This document shows positions 11,532 to 21,729 of a DNA stretch of 64,000 nt, piece by piece. The stretch is from Anthopleura xanthogrammica (Eukaryota; Cnidaria; Anthozoa; Actiniaria; Actiniidae). Where the stretch lies: the NCBI GenBank assembly GCA_964019055.1, contig OZ025206.1:23090578-23154577 (forward strand), given 5' to 3'. The first letter of the stretch is position 1. Every line of letters starts with the position of its first letter. The position numbers and the translations under genes are program-made. Under the pieces are notes generated by a model that was given only the letters and a program-made list of their open reading frames with translations, searched no databases and was not told the DNA's origin.

Positions 11532-12439
11532 TTAACTGTTCTCTAGAATATTGAGGCCAAATTCCCCTGTGTTGTGGATTGGCTTGTTGTAAAACTTCCT
11601 GAAGGTAGATTCCTGACTCCATGCTGCTGTTTTCAGGATTGTCTCCAATGAGACTGTATTTTGCACTTCGCTTGTTGATGCAGCACGAGTACTGTGTGGA
11701 GTAAAGATATTCATGTCTATACCAGCATTTGTCAGTGTGGTTTTGATCCATCTTAATATATTGTAGACTTGGATACTATGTTATAGGGTTTTGAAAAACT
11801 GATAAACAGTGCTTTCTCCTGACCCCTAAGTTTTTCTGTTCTCGTGATATATTCCTTTAAGGTAGTGACTATGCAAATATCTTTGTCCTCAGGATAGGCT
11901 GCAAATTCTAATTCTTGAATGTGCTTTCCTGGTTTTGTTTTTATAGGTTTGGCTATTCTGAACTTGTAAAAACTGGAAGTGATTGTCATATTTTCCAAAC
12001 TCAGTAGATGAATAGTTTGAGCTCGTTGAGCACTTAACAGTGCAACTAAAGTAACTGTTTTGAATGTCAACATCTTTAACGAAAGTTCAGCTGGGGGGCC
12101 TAGTGTCCTTAGATAACTCAGCACAATTTTTTTGTCCCATGTGACATTGTTTCTGGGCAGGCTTGGCCTTTTTTCAAATACACCCTTTATAAATCTGACA
12201 ATCATTTGGTGTTGGCCTATGGGCTGTCCTGACTCTGTATACAATATGTAAGATAACGCTGAACGGGCTGTATTTACAGCACTGTAACCCAGATTTCTGT
12301 CAAACAATGAGGTTAAAAACTCAATTACAGTTCCCAAGTTGGGTGAGCTGTTACTTTCACTCCTTTTACTGCAAAAGTCTATCCATTGTCGGATGTATGG
12401 TCCATACTGCTTTTGTGTTGATGGCCGCCATGATGACAT
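11532..12439 (-). pseudogene. DIRS tyrosine recombinase with one frameshift
   Basis: The frame from 12439 (MSSWRPSTQKQYGPYIRQW) shows the N-terminal SAM-like domain of tyrosine recombinases. A LLSAQRAQTIHLLSLENM block follows, whose Arg fits the first catalytic Arg. The frame stops at 11753. Shifting by one base near 11757 recovers RWIKTTLTNAGID, then FTPHSTRAAS (the H-x2-R box) and TFRKFYNK, which holds the expected Tyr nucleophile. The catalytic residues thus survive in two frames, and a single shift inactivates the enzyme. It overlaps the RNase H frame by about 60 bp, as is usual for DIRS elements. Confidence 0.8.
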
Positions 12440-14164
12440 GATGATGTCTTAAGCCGATTGCGAAATGTTGAGGCTGTCGAGGGAATCCCTGACACAAGAA
12501 AAGCTGCTAACCTCATCTTTGAGCTTAATGGATGAACAGCTTGGCGTTTGTATGGCAGTATTAGAGTGTCCTTTGTTCTAGGGAGTAATAAAGGACAATC
12601 TGTTAGCATATTCCCCAGTTTTGGGAACCATGTTTGGGTAGTCCACAGGGGGGCTATCAAAATATCTCTGGTTATTTTGTAGCAGAAGTCTTTCGTACCC
12701 CCCATGTTATTGATGTAGCTTACAGTAGTGGTGTTATCTGATTTAACCTGTATGTGGACTGATTTTTCATTGCTGCACAAAGCTTTAAGGGAGAATAGAA
12801 CAGCTAACAGCTCTAGACAATTTATATGATAGTTTTGCTCTTCTAGGTTCCAGGGTCCCCCTGTTTTTATCTCACCCTTGACTCCACCCCAACCTGAGCC
12901 AGATCTAGAGGTCAGCCAGAGGCATCTGTTTTCATAATCAAGTTGGGGTTCCTATGTGATATGGGACAGGAGGAGGTGGATATATTAGAAATCCACCATT
13001 GAATATTTCTCCTAGCTTGGTAAGAGATACGTATTTGAGCATCAAAATCTCCTTTTGCTTGTTTAAGGGCAGCTGATTTTTCATTTTGTATTAACCTGTA
13101 GAATAACCTTCCATGTTCCACTGCTGGGAAACTGGCTACCATCTGCCCAATAAATTCTGACAACTCTCTTATTGTTATCATGTTTTTTCTAAGTATGTCT
13201 GTGCAGGATTTTGTAAGTTTTGTGATTTTTCCCTCTGTTAATGTAACACTCATTTCTACAGAGTTAATAATAAACCCCAAATATGTAAGGGTTTGAGAGG
13301 GTTCAAACACTGATTTTTGGGGGTGTATAATAAATCCTGCTTTAAGTGCTAATTCCACAGTATCCATTACATTTTCTCTGCATTCAATTAATGTATCTCC
13401 AATTAGGAGTGAGTCATCAATGTAAGAGGAATTTAAATGTCCTTTCCTTCTTAATACTGAAAAAATTGGCTTGGTAATCTTAGTAAATATCCATGGTGCA
13501 CTGGACAAGCCATTAGGGAGGCAGGTATATTGAAACAATTGCCCTTTCCACTGAAATCGCAAAAATTTCTGATATTCGGGCAAGACTGGTACAGAGTAGT
13601 ATGCATCTTTCCAGTCTATGGAGGCCATATAACAATCTTTTGTTATCAGAGTTAAAGCTGATGTAAATGTTTGCATTTTGAAATGGTGTTTTTCCACCTT
13701 CTCATTCAATTTTCTGAGGTTCAGTATAAGTCTGTGGACTCCATCGTTTTACATCTTATAAAGATTGTTGAAATGAATTCCCCCACAGAATGGGTAGTTT
13801 GCATTATAACTTCTCTCTGCTGGAGTCTTTCAATTTCCAGATCAATTATCTTTTCTTCGCTCATACTGAATGACTTAGCATGTGGAGCCTTATTTTGTAA
13901 TGGGTTTTCAGTAAATTCAATGGAACAACCCTCAATATTTTCGAGGATCCATTCATCTGTAGTAAGGTCCTTCCAATTTTGGGCAAAGTGTTTCAATCTA
14001 CCTCCTCTGAAGTCATTTACAATAGAAGGTAAATGGTTGTTTAAATCTTTGATTCCCAATTTTGGGAAAAAATACTTACATTTGTGTGCACATGTATTAT
14101 TGTTTCCTGTCCTTCCATTTCTGTTGCTTCCACTTGGGGTATTGATTTTGTCTCTGGAAGGCAC
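12379..14164 (-). pseudogene. DIRS reverse transcriptase and RNase H, broken by frameshifts
   Basis: The first part (from 14164) carries GRLKHFAQNWKDLT and EEKIIDLEIERLQQREVI, typical of the region before the RT fingers. After a shift near 13730 the main frame (13709-12912) contains MASIDWKDAYYSVPV, the catalytic SSYIDDSLL (YIDD box) and the thumb. It ends at MKTDASG, the first RNase H block. After a second shift near 12905 the RNase H continues with SGSGWGGVKGE, NCLELLAVLFSL and KSDNTTTVSYINN, followed by its C-terminal tail to 12379. Two shifts mean no full protein can be made. Confidence 0.85.
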
Positions 14165-16493
14165 CTCTGTTTTGGGAGTACCCCTGGTTCCTTTGGACTA
14201 AAAAATTTCTCCCTTTGCTTGCATATGCATTTTTGCCTTTAAGAGCGACTGTCTGTAAAAATCGACCAAAATCGACTCTTCGCGGCACAAGTCAAAAAAA
14301 TGGATTTCGCTCATTTTTTGTTTATTGATAGCCCTTAGCATGAAATACATCCTGGTGTTTTTAGTTTAAAAAAATTTTACTTGGTTCCCGAGAAATTTAC
14401 AAAAATCGATTTCGGCCCTACGCATCGAAAAAATGACCGCTGAGATCACGGAATTTAGTGTGAAAATAAGCGCATCGTACAGCTAAATCACTTATCTATA
14501 TTTTTGGTCAGCATTTTTTATCGAAAGAAAATATATTCCTCTTCCTTTCGGTTGTATCTATTTTAGAATATTTAGCGTTTTAAGACCCGAAAAAAAATAT
14601 TTACGAAGGTCATTATTTCCAAAGTTCACAAATGCAAATTCGGGGCTTAAAATACGGCTTATAAAAACTATGTGCTCTTTTTCCAAATCATAAAAAAACT
14701 ACACCCAGAGGATTATCTAATGTATTTCTATCAGAATCAAAAGAAAAATCTCTGGGCAAATCATTTTTACTGTTCCGTTGAGGACGCTTTTCTGTCCCTA
14801 TTTGACGACAATTCGAAGATGCAAATTGTACGTGGTCTCGTAGTATCGGACCAGTAAAAACGATTTGCCCAGAGATTTTTCTTTTGATTCTGATAGAAAT
14901 ACATGAGATAATCCTCTGGGTGTAGTTTTTTTATGATTTGGAAAAAGAGCACATAGTTTTTATAAGCCGTATTTTAAGGCCTTAATTTGCATTTGTGAAC
15001 TTTGGAAATAATGACCTTCGTAAATATTTTTTTTCGGGTCTTAAAACGCCAAATATTCTAAGATAAATACAACCGAAAGGAAGACGAATATCTATTCTTT
15101 CGATAAAAAATGCCGACTAAAAATATAGATAAATGATTTAGCTGTACGATGCGCTTATTTTCACACTAAATTCCGTGATCTCGGCGGTCATTTTTTCAAT
15201 GCGTAGGGCCGAAATCGATTTTCGTAAATTTCTCGGGAACCAAGTAAAATTTTTTAAAACTAAAAACACCAGGATGTATTTTATGCTAAGGGCTATCAAT
15301 AAACAAAATATGAGCGAAATCGATTTTTTCAGTTGTGCCAATGTTTGGTCGATTTTTACAGAAAGTCGCTCTTAAAGCTTTGAAATCCAAATTTTCCTGC
15401 AACTTTGTTTGTTTCATTTAAGTCTTTTATCGACTTGGGTAGGTCATCTCCAAATAGTAGCTTGGTTACAGGAACCTGCATGGGCTGAGCACAGCTGTCT
15501 ATATTCTGGGTTCATGTCCTGTTTCATGAGTTCCCTCCTTTTGATGTTTAAATCTTGCTGTGCTAGCCCCACAAAGGTAATTGCATCAAGAAGTTTTCTT
15601 AGTGTGTCACTAAGATCCAGTTTTTCTGGGGTTTTATTTGTCTTTAAGGACAGTATGTTGTCTGACAGGATGCTAAGTGATGAAATAGCCTTTTCTAAGT
15701 ACTTTTGTGATTTTTGCATTCTTATGTCTTTTGACTTTGATGGTGGTGGGAGCTTGGTCCAGATTTCTGGATTGACCTTAGGCAAATGAGTGGAGCAGTT
15801 TTTTGGTCTTGGGTATTTCTCTAATAGCTCCTTGATTTTTTCTCCCCCTAATCTTTTGGACACTGCATCATTTATGATGCTGGACAATTTTTCATTGATA
15901 TCTGGTCCCATGTCCGTGTCTTCAGTAAAGTCTCCCGCAATCTCTTGAAGGAGATCGTCACATTCCTCTGTTTGGGATTTTTCCTCTGAGGAATTATTGT
16001 TGGGATTTTTCCCCTCATCATTCTCGAGGCCTGCAAGAAGATCTTCGAGGTTCTTCTCTAAGTTTCCCCTAGATGTTTCACTGGATACCTCTTCCTCGTC
16101 TTCAGTATTAGATTTATCTAACTGATCTTGCAGAGAGGCAATTTTGTCTCCCATTGTTCGTAGCGTGGCGTTCAATTTTGATTGCCCGCTCATCTGCTGC
16201 TGAACGAGTGTATTCATTGACTCTAGCAGCATGACTATCATGTCATTTTCGGTACTTTTACCGTTGTGTGAAGCATGTTCACCATGGTTCTCAGTATCCC
16301 CTTTTGGGGCATCTTTGGAGGGATTGTCCTCTCTCTTTCTGAGGTCGTCAAGATGTTGTGTTTCGGCGGGAAAATCGCCATCTTGGATGTGTCTCTTCTT
16401 GTTGGCCTTGGTTGGTATTTTCCCTGACGCTGGCCGTTTCTTCCCGGTTTTTTCGCCACCAAGCTCTGATTCTGTCTTCTCCTCAGACATCAT
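14097..16493 (-). pseudogene. DIRS gag-like ORF, split by a TTAA transposon
   Basis: The ORF starts at 16493 (MMSEEKTESELGGEKTG) and runs as a hydrophilic Lys/Glu-rich protein with a segment SSIINDAVSKRLGGEKIKELL. The lower ORF end at 15444 is only one frame's stop. A second frame continues to the edge of the inserted element at 15372 and resumes beyond it (KGKNAYASKGRNFLVQ) as a basic Gln/Arg/Lys-rich tail ending at 14097. Apart from the insertion, a one-frame shift near 15480 is needed. The tail overlaps the start of the RT frame at 14164. Function as gag is inferred from position, since DIRS gag proteins are poorly conserved. Confidence 0.65.
14243..15371. mobile_element. 1.13-kb TTAA foldback element inserted in DIRS gag
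   Basis: It starts GAGCGACTGTCTGTAAAAAT and ends with the complement carrying one change (CAGAAAGTCGCTC), so its termini match the element at 1617-5466. TTAA copies at 14239-14242 and 15372-15375 flank it. Two arms of about 0.52 kb form a near-perfect palindrome around a spacer of about 80 bp (roughly 14770-14855). No protein is encoded. Short open frames at 14672 and 14767 are mirror images of each other. Taking out the element plus one TTAA leaves the gag frame open across the junction. Confidence 0.85.
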
Positions 16494-16596
16494 TCAGTTG
16501 ATTAAGTGAATTTCTCTTTTCTGCCGCTGTATTTACTCGTATTTATCAGGACCTCGTCCAACAAAAACCTTCTCCGTGGTTTACAAAGTCGCTCAT

Positions 16597-16658
16597 GTGG
16601 TTTACTGGTCACGTGCTCTATCTCACGTGATCCCGTAGTATCGATTGGTGAGGTAGAA
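16597..16658. repeat. DIRS 5' terminal repeat (two adjoining complementary segments)
   Basis: 16597-16624 pairs with 11170-11197, and 16622-16658 pairs with 11350-11386. At this end the two segments are contiguous (overlapping by 3 bases). At the other end they are 152 bases apart and in swapped order, as expected if one of them is the internal complementary region. Confidence 0.7.
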
Positions 16659-16763
16659 CGTCGAATTTTACATGAGCCGAACCTAATGACATCAAAGAAA
16701 ACCGCCTTAGTATCTATTGTTTTCAATGCGTTCGGCTCATATTAATTAATATAAGTTCGACGT
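16659..16763. mobile_element. Short palindromic MITE at the DIRS boundary
   Basis: The arms ACGTCGAATTTTACATGAGC and the complementary GGCTCATAT...AAGTTCGACGT enclose a spacer of about 40 bp. A related copy with the same tip (ACGTCGAATTTTACATG) is at 31000-31118. Confidence 0.6.
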
Positions 16764-18910
16764 TTGGCCTTTGCTGAAAGCGATTTAGCTGTTTCCTTAT
16801 TTTCAACGCTGTCAATGATGTTAACGGTTTTACTGATTTCCTTCATCGAAGGAGGATCTTCATCAACACATACTGAGCAGCAATCGTCCGTCGTAAATAT
16901 ATGTGGGTGGTCTTGGGGGTTGGTGACTTTATCGGGCGGATCGGTAGAAGGGCGATTGAAATGCGCACTAAAATGATTTCCGAGTTTCTTAGTTGTTATA
17001 AGGAGTTGTTGCATTTTCTTGGTAGCACTGTAATATTTCAGCATTTTAAACTCCTCTTCAGCGTCTTTTGCTTCACTCGCGAGATTAAGTGCTTTTGCTT
17101 TCCTAGTATAGAAATCATTATTTCAGTTTTCTGGACAGTTTTTCTGATGTCACATTTCAATTATTTGAGTCTGAGAGGATCTATGCAGGTACTTCATTCG
17201 TTAATAAGCGAGAAAAAATTCGTCGTTTAACCACTCTTGTTTAGCGTTGGACTTTTGAGGCATTGTTTCATCAGCTGCCTTGCCGAGGGTGTCAACGAAT
17301 GATGTTTCTTTCAATCTGGTCTACACTGATCTGAGGTGTTCACTGTTTCTGAAGAACTCGCCAGAGTTTCTTCAGATACAAGACTGAGTTCATCTGCAAC
17401 TCGTTTTCTGGACTAGTAACCTCCAGTTTCTTAGTTGCTGGTGTACATCGCCGACGAAGTTCTTTTCGTTCAGCTTTATAGTTGGTAATCTGGAGAATAG
17501 TACCACCATTCGGTGGTCAGACCTAAACTTAAACGGGATAGACACGGTACTTGCTTGATCTCTTTTTAACGTACTCTTCAGTCAGGATATAATCGGTCCT
17601 CTTCTTAAAGCTAGTCCTCATGCACCATGTAGCAGTATGTATGGTTTTTGCTGAAAACATTGAATTCATGATGAACAGATTGCTGTTTTCACATATTGTC
17701 AGGAGACGTCGACCCTTTCCATTTGTGGTAAGGTCATCATTAGGGACCTTAAGCACCAGGACGGGAGGACGAGGACGGCGACGTAAAGTCTGAGAAAGGA
17801 CTAGGTCGAGATCGCCGTCGGTTTTCAAACAACGTAACACTTAAGCACCAGGACGGGAAAACAAGCAAAAGTTCACAAATCAAAATATTAACAAGGTGAC
17901 GCCAGCACGTTTTCAATACGGGGTTTTCGTTCGCGCGCCGTCGTCCTTGCTGCTGCAGTCCTCGCTAGAACGTGAAAAAGCACCAAGTGACGTTCTGGAG
18001 AGGACGGCAACGGCAAGGACGACGGCGCGCACTCGAAAAACCGTCTTGAAAATGTGCTGGCATCATCGTCTGCCGTCGCTGTCCGCTCCCGTCGTGGATC
18101 TTAAGGTCTCTAATGTTACGTGACGAGAGGACCAACGGCGTTCTCGACCTAGTCCGTTCTCGGACTTGACGCCGTCCTCGTCCTCCCGTCCTGGTGCTTA
18201 AGGTCCCTATTATTGTGGCCGAGGCACTTCCAAGACCCTACAGAGTCGTTACCAATAATAGTGGCATTTATATCGCCGCCAATAACTATCTTAAAACTGG
18301 GATGTTTCTTCTCTATGGTCTTGATGGTGCCTTCTAGGAGAAGGTAAAAACAGTCTTTACTAGAATCAGGACTAGCATCAGTAGGAGCAAACGCACAGAT
18401 CGCTGTTATTTTTGTACCCTTCACCATCAATCTCGCAACCAGGATCCTTCCCTCCAGGGCCTTCAAGGAGTTTGGCTTTAGGAGATAGTAAAACGCCAAC
18501 TCCAGCAGCTGCTTTTCTTTGGAAACCCGAGTTGATAAATGACCATTTTGCGAATTTGTTCTCTTGAAAATGTACAGTCTGAGTGCCGGTCATATGGGTT
18601 TCTTGGATGAAAGTAAGGTCATGTCTCAACATCTTGCATTGCCAGACAATCTGGAAGAGTTTCATTTATTCCTTGCAAGTTAAAGTATTTATAGATCCAG
18701 CAACAAAACTTGGTATGTCTCGGAGATGCAGGGCAAGCTGGCGGGGTTCTTTGCCTTTTTTGAAACGATACACAAGACAGCCGGAAGAGGCGACTTCACT
18801 ATAATGCTGCTTGCCAGTTGCAGGTTGACGACCTAGATGTGCCTGAAGCCTCAGCTGCCTGCAATATACCCACGAATGGTGTTTGCCGAAGTGATCTGTC
18901 ATAATTACTT
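16764..18910 (-). mobile_element. LINE fragment: endonuclease and linker, no RT
   Basis: On the minus strand a LINE ORF2 starts near 18900 (SINTLTCK, then LTFIQETHMTG with the catalytic Glu near 18620). It continues with GVGVLLSP, ICAFAPTD and VIGGDINATI, and after an inserted element with TNGKGRRLLTICEN, KKRTDYI and SDHRMVV near 17500. A linker down to about 16764 ends in PPSMKEISKTVN, which resembles the motif just before the RT domain. The RT itself is absent. Several frames are needed, so it is dead. The clade is probably CR1- or RTE-like but is not certain. Confidence 0.75.
17742..18208. mobile_element. 467-bp foldback element in the LINE endonuclease
   Basis: The ends AGGGACCTTAAGCACCAGGA and their complement (TCCTGGTGCTTAAGGTCCCT) flank a GC-rich palindromic body with GGACGACGG-like runs. 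ATT precedes and follows it (17739-17741 and 18209-18211), a possible 3-bp target duplication; TA is an alternative reading. Either way the LINE frame (GHNN before, NDDLTTNGK after) stays in register when the element is left out, which supports these boundaries. Confidence 0.75.
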
Positions 18911-19671
18911 TTCAGTGCATCGGCCCATTGTTTTCCTTCATGCACAATAATTTACGGTTTCTGGTTAAAATTGCGGATCGTGTTTCGATTAAGACAGGAA
19001 GCGGAAAAGCTATTTCATTTCGATACGGTTGCCTGGATTTTGAATAGGCTCTGGGAAGCTGTGGAACTACTAACTTTGTGGTCCATTTGCTTACCATCTT
19101 CCTCAATCCAGCAAGGATGCTGCATTATTATTAACATTGCTGTCTACTGATAGCAATATCATAGATAATGCTGTCTGCTCAAATAGCTGACCGCATTATT
19201 AAGAATAATGTAGCGTGTCGTATGATTTTGCTCTTTTGATTGTTTTCTCCCTGCAATCGTTGATATAATGCAGGGAGAAAATAATAGGCTTGGGTATTGA
19301 ATAGTAGTTGTAATAAGAAATAGTTACATCTAAACAATCCTGGTGTTTGCTTAGCCATATCCTACCGATACAAATAACACCAAACAGGACGCCTAAGCTA
19401 GACACGGTACTTAAAGCTACATAAAATCGTTATATTAGAAGTTCACGAAGAAGCTTAATATTTTGTTAAGCAAAAAGATTTCATCTACTTATAAGTTGTA
19501 TCCATGAGTTCGCCAAAGGGGCGCGTTTGGAAAAGAATGTCACAACCGCTACAATAACAAAGAAATGTCCTATGAGAAAACTGATTTATCTAGGGACCTG
19601 TTTTGTTTCCTATAAAAAATATATCACGATTCCTATGATATCCTAATCATTCTATTTTCCGCTATTTTCAG
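18911..19671. other. Region upstream of the first recognised exon of gene A
   Basis: There is no recognisable exon, CRIB motif or promoter. The 3' end is a plausible intron end (TATTTTCAG, then exon at 19672). An inverted pair with CAGGGAGAAAA near 19246 and 19270 is the only structure noticed. Confidence 0.45.
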
Positions 19672-21729
19672 TTCCACTAGAAATCAGTTTTCGAGGTCCT
19701 GAAGCTGAAAAAGCGTATCGAGAAGCTCTAAAGAATGGCGAGGTAGAATTTTACCGAGGACGAATAATGCTGATTGGGCAGGACAGAGCCGGTAAAACTA
19801 GTCTCAAAAAGTCCCTTCTTGGATTATCATTTGACCCTAACGAACAAAGCACAGATGGAGTAGTAGTAGATCCATCTAACTTTAGTGTTGACGTTGATGA
19901 TGCTGTAGACTGGCAGATATCAAAAACTGGTGACGTAAAGAAGAACAACTTCGAAGATGGTGTTGCTAGCGTAATGGCCAAAATTTTAAATCAACAGGTA
20001 GGGAATGCATTTTCCCCTAACTCTTTCGAACCACATCATTTTTTATTTCTGCCAATAGTTGTTAGTACAGTTGAGCCCGCAATGAGATATTCTTTTGTTT
20101 TAAGAATCATACAAGTGAGGCTATCGGGTCGATACAATGCTTGTTGTCTCATTTGCATGCATCCATAATAACTGCTATTTTGATTCTGTGAATTCAAACT
20201 CTCGCTCATTGTCAGATGAAGTGTAGGTACCAATAGTCATCTTAAAGTGTACCTAACCCCTGATACAATATTTTCAGTATTGATTCTATATGAAGTGAAT
20301 AGTTGAATGGTGAAATATTTCTTCATTTGAGTGTTGCGTCTTTAAGTTATAAAGGTTTATACTTCCAATATGTTAATGACTGTGACGACTACCCAGGAAT
20401 TTGAGTATATTTGTTTTACATGTAAGACTAAACACTGGCCATTATAAGACACCAAATTTACACTAAACATTGTGGAAACCAAGAGTATAACCATGATACT
20501 TTTTAAATACTGTTTGTGTGAACCGGTTAAAGTTTTTATATTTAATGAAGCCAAGAGGTAAAATAAAAAAGGTCAATATCAACCCCCCCCCCCCCCCCCG
20601 ATTTTCCGAACGCTATTGGTAAACTTTATCTGAGAATGAGCGATCTTTGATCTGTTAGAAAGCTCCCCCTTATCCAGTAGTCTCCCTCGCAGCCGTTTTT
20701 GACGATCCTTAAAATAGCAGCCACTCAGCGGGAAGACTACTTATCCAGTTGAGAGTCTGGTTTTTAGATATTCAGAATTTTGACTGACTAAATGTTCAAC
20801 CATTTAACTAACAGGTCTACGACAGGCGACCCCCCTTAAATCAAGAGGTGAAGAAAGAAAAGGAAGAAGAGAAAGAAACCGCAAATATCGAAGAAGAAAG
20901 TATCGCTGAAACGTCAACGTCGACAGATACTTTCGCACCGCAGAAAAGCAGTGTCATTAACCAGAGAATCAATAAAGATGTTATTGATAATGTACATAAT
21001 GACGATAGCACTAGTAACCACGTTGTCGAGAGCAGTCATGACATTTTTGAAAACACCAAGGAAAAAAACAAAGAAGATGACGTTGATACAGGGAATGCTA
21101 CAAGAAAAGATGTCGTACCAGAAACGGTGATGGAAAACTTAATCCAGCGTTTGTCGGCGAAAAATCTAGGTTCCTCTGCAGGACAGGAAACTTCTGTCAG
21201 TATTTGGGATTTCGCAGGACAACAACTGTACTACGCTTCTCATCCTGTGTTCTTTACTCACAGGGCAGTTTATGTTCTGGTTTATAACCTTGAGAAAGAT
21301 CTAGTAGCTGAAGCAGAACCTTGTGTGCGGCAAGGTGTGCATGATATACGCTTGAACAATCATGACCAGCAAACTAACTTGGAAGCTCTTCTCTCATGGC
21401 TTGTGTCAATACACAGTGCTCGGCCAGAAGCCAGCGACGGAGGCAAAATACGAGAGGAACTCCCATACTTACGTCCTCCTGTTATCATTGTTGGGACTCA
21501 CGCCGACTGTCCATTTGAAGAACCGAAGAAAATGGAAGAAAACATCCAAAAAAGTTTAACTAAAAAGAGTTATGACCAGCATGTCGTAAGACCTTTTATA
21601 ACGGTCAATAATAAGATGTCGTCTAATGATGACGGTATAAAGAAGCTGAAGGAAAAAGTCAAAGGAGTGTTCGGTATGGAGCCCTACATGGGGGAAAAAG
21701 TTCCTGTACGTTGGTTTAAATTTGAACAG
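19672..21729 (+). CDS. Gene A exons 1-2: Roc GTPase domain
   Basis: Exon 19672-19997 carries [17 protein letters not shown] and the P-loop [11 protein letters not shown] (G1). Exon 20815-21729 opens with about 110 residues of Lys/Glu- and Ser/Thr-rich linker. It then gives [20 protein letters not shown] (G3, DxxGQ), YVLVYNLE and [10 protein letters not shown] (G4, the THxD form used by ROCO proteins), and ends at PVRWFKFEQ, the start of COR. The acidic linker between G1 and G3 is unusual for a compact GTPase. Gene A lacks about 18 residues at the end of its first exon that gene B has (its [12 protein letters not shown] stretch). Confidence 0.85.

Larger units (their letters stand above)
11170..16658 (-). 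mobile_element. Degenerate DIRS-type tyrosine-recombinase retrotransposon
   Basis: On the minus strand the order is gag-like ORF (16493 to 14097), reverse transcriptase (about 14164 to 12912), RNase H (about 12912 to 12400), then tyrosine recombinase (12439 to 11532) overlapping the RNase H in another frame. This is the order known for DIRS1-like elements. Inverted sequence pairs at the ends (16622-16658 with 11350-11386, and 16597-16624 with 11170-11197) agree with DIRS terminal and internal complementary repeats. Frameshifts in pol and recombinase and a transposon inside gag make it non-functional. I see no methyltransferase domain. Confidence 0.85.

Noticed and set aside
14672..14952. Mirror-image 61-codon frames in the second TTAA element
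   Set aside because: They arise from the palindrome and share their first 30 residues only because the arms are complementary.
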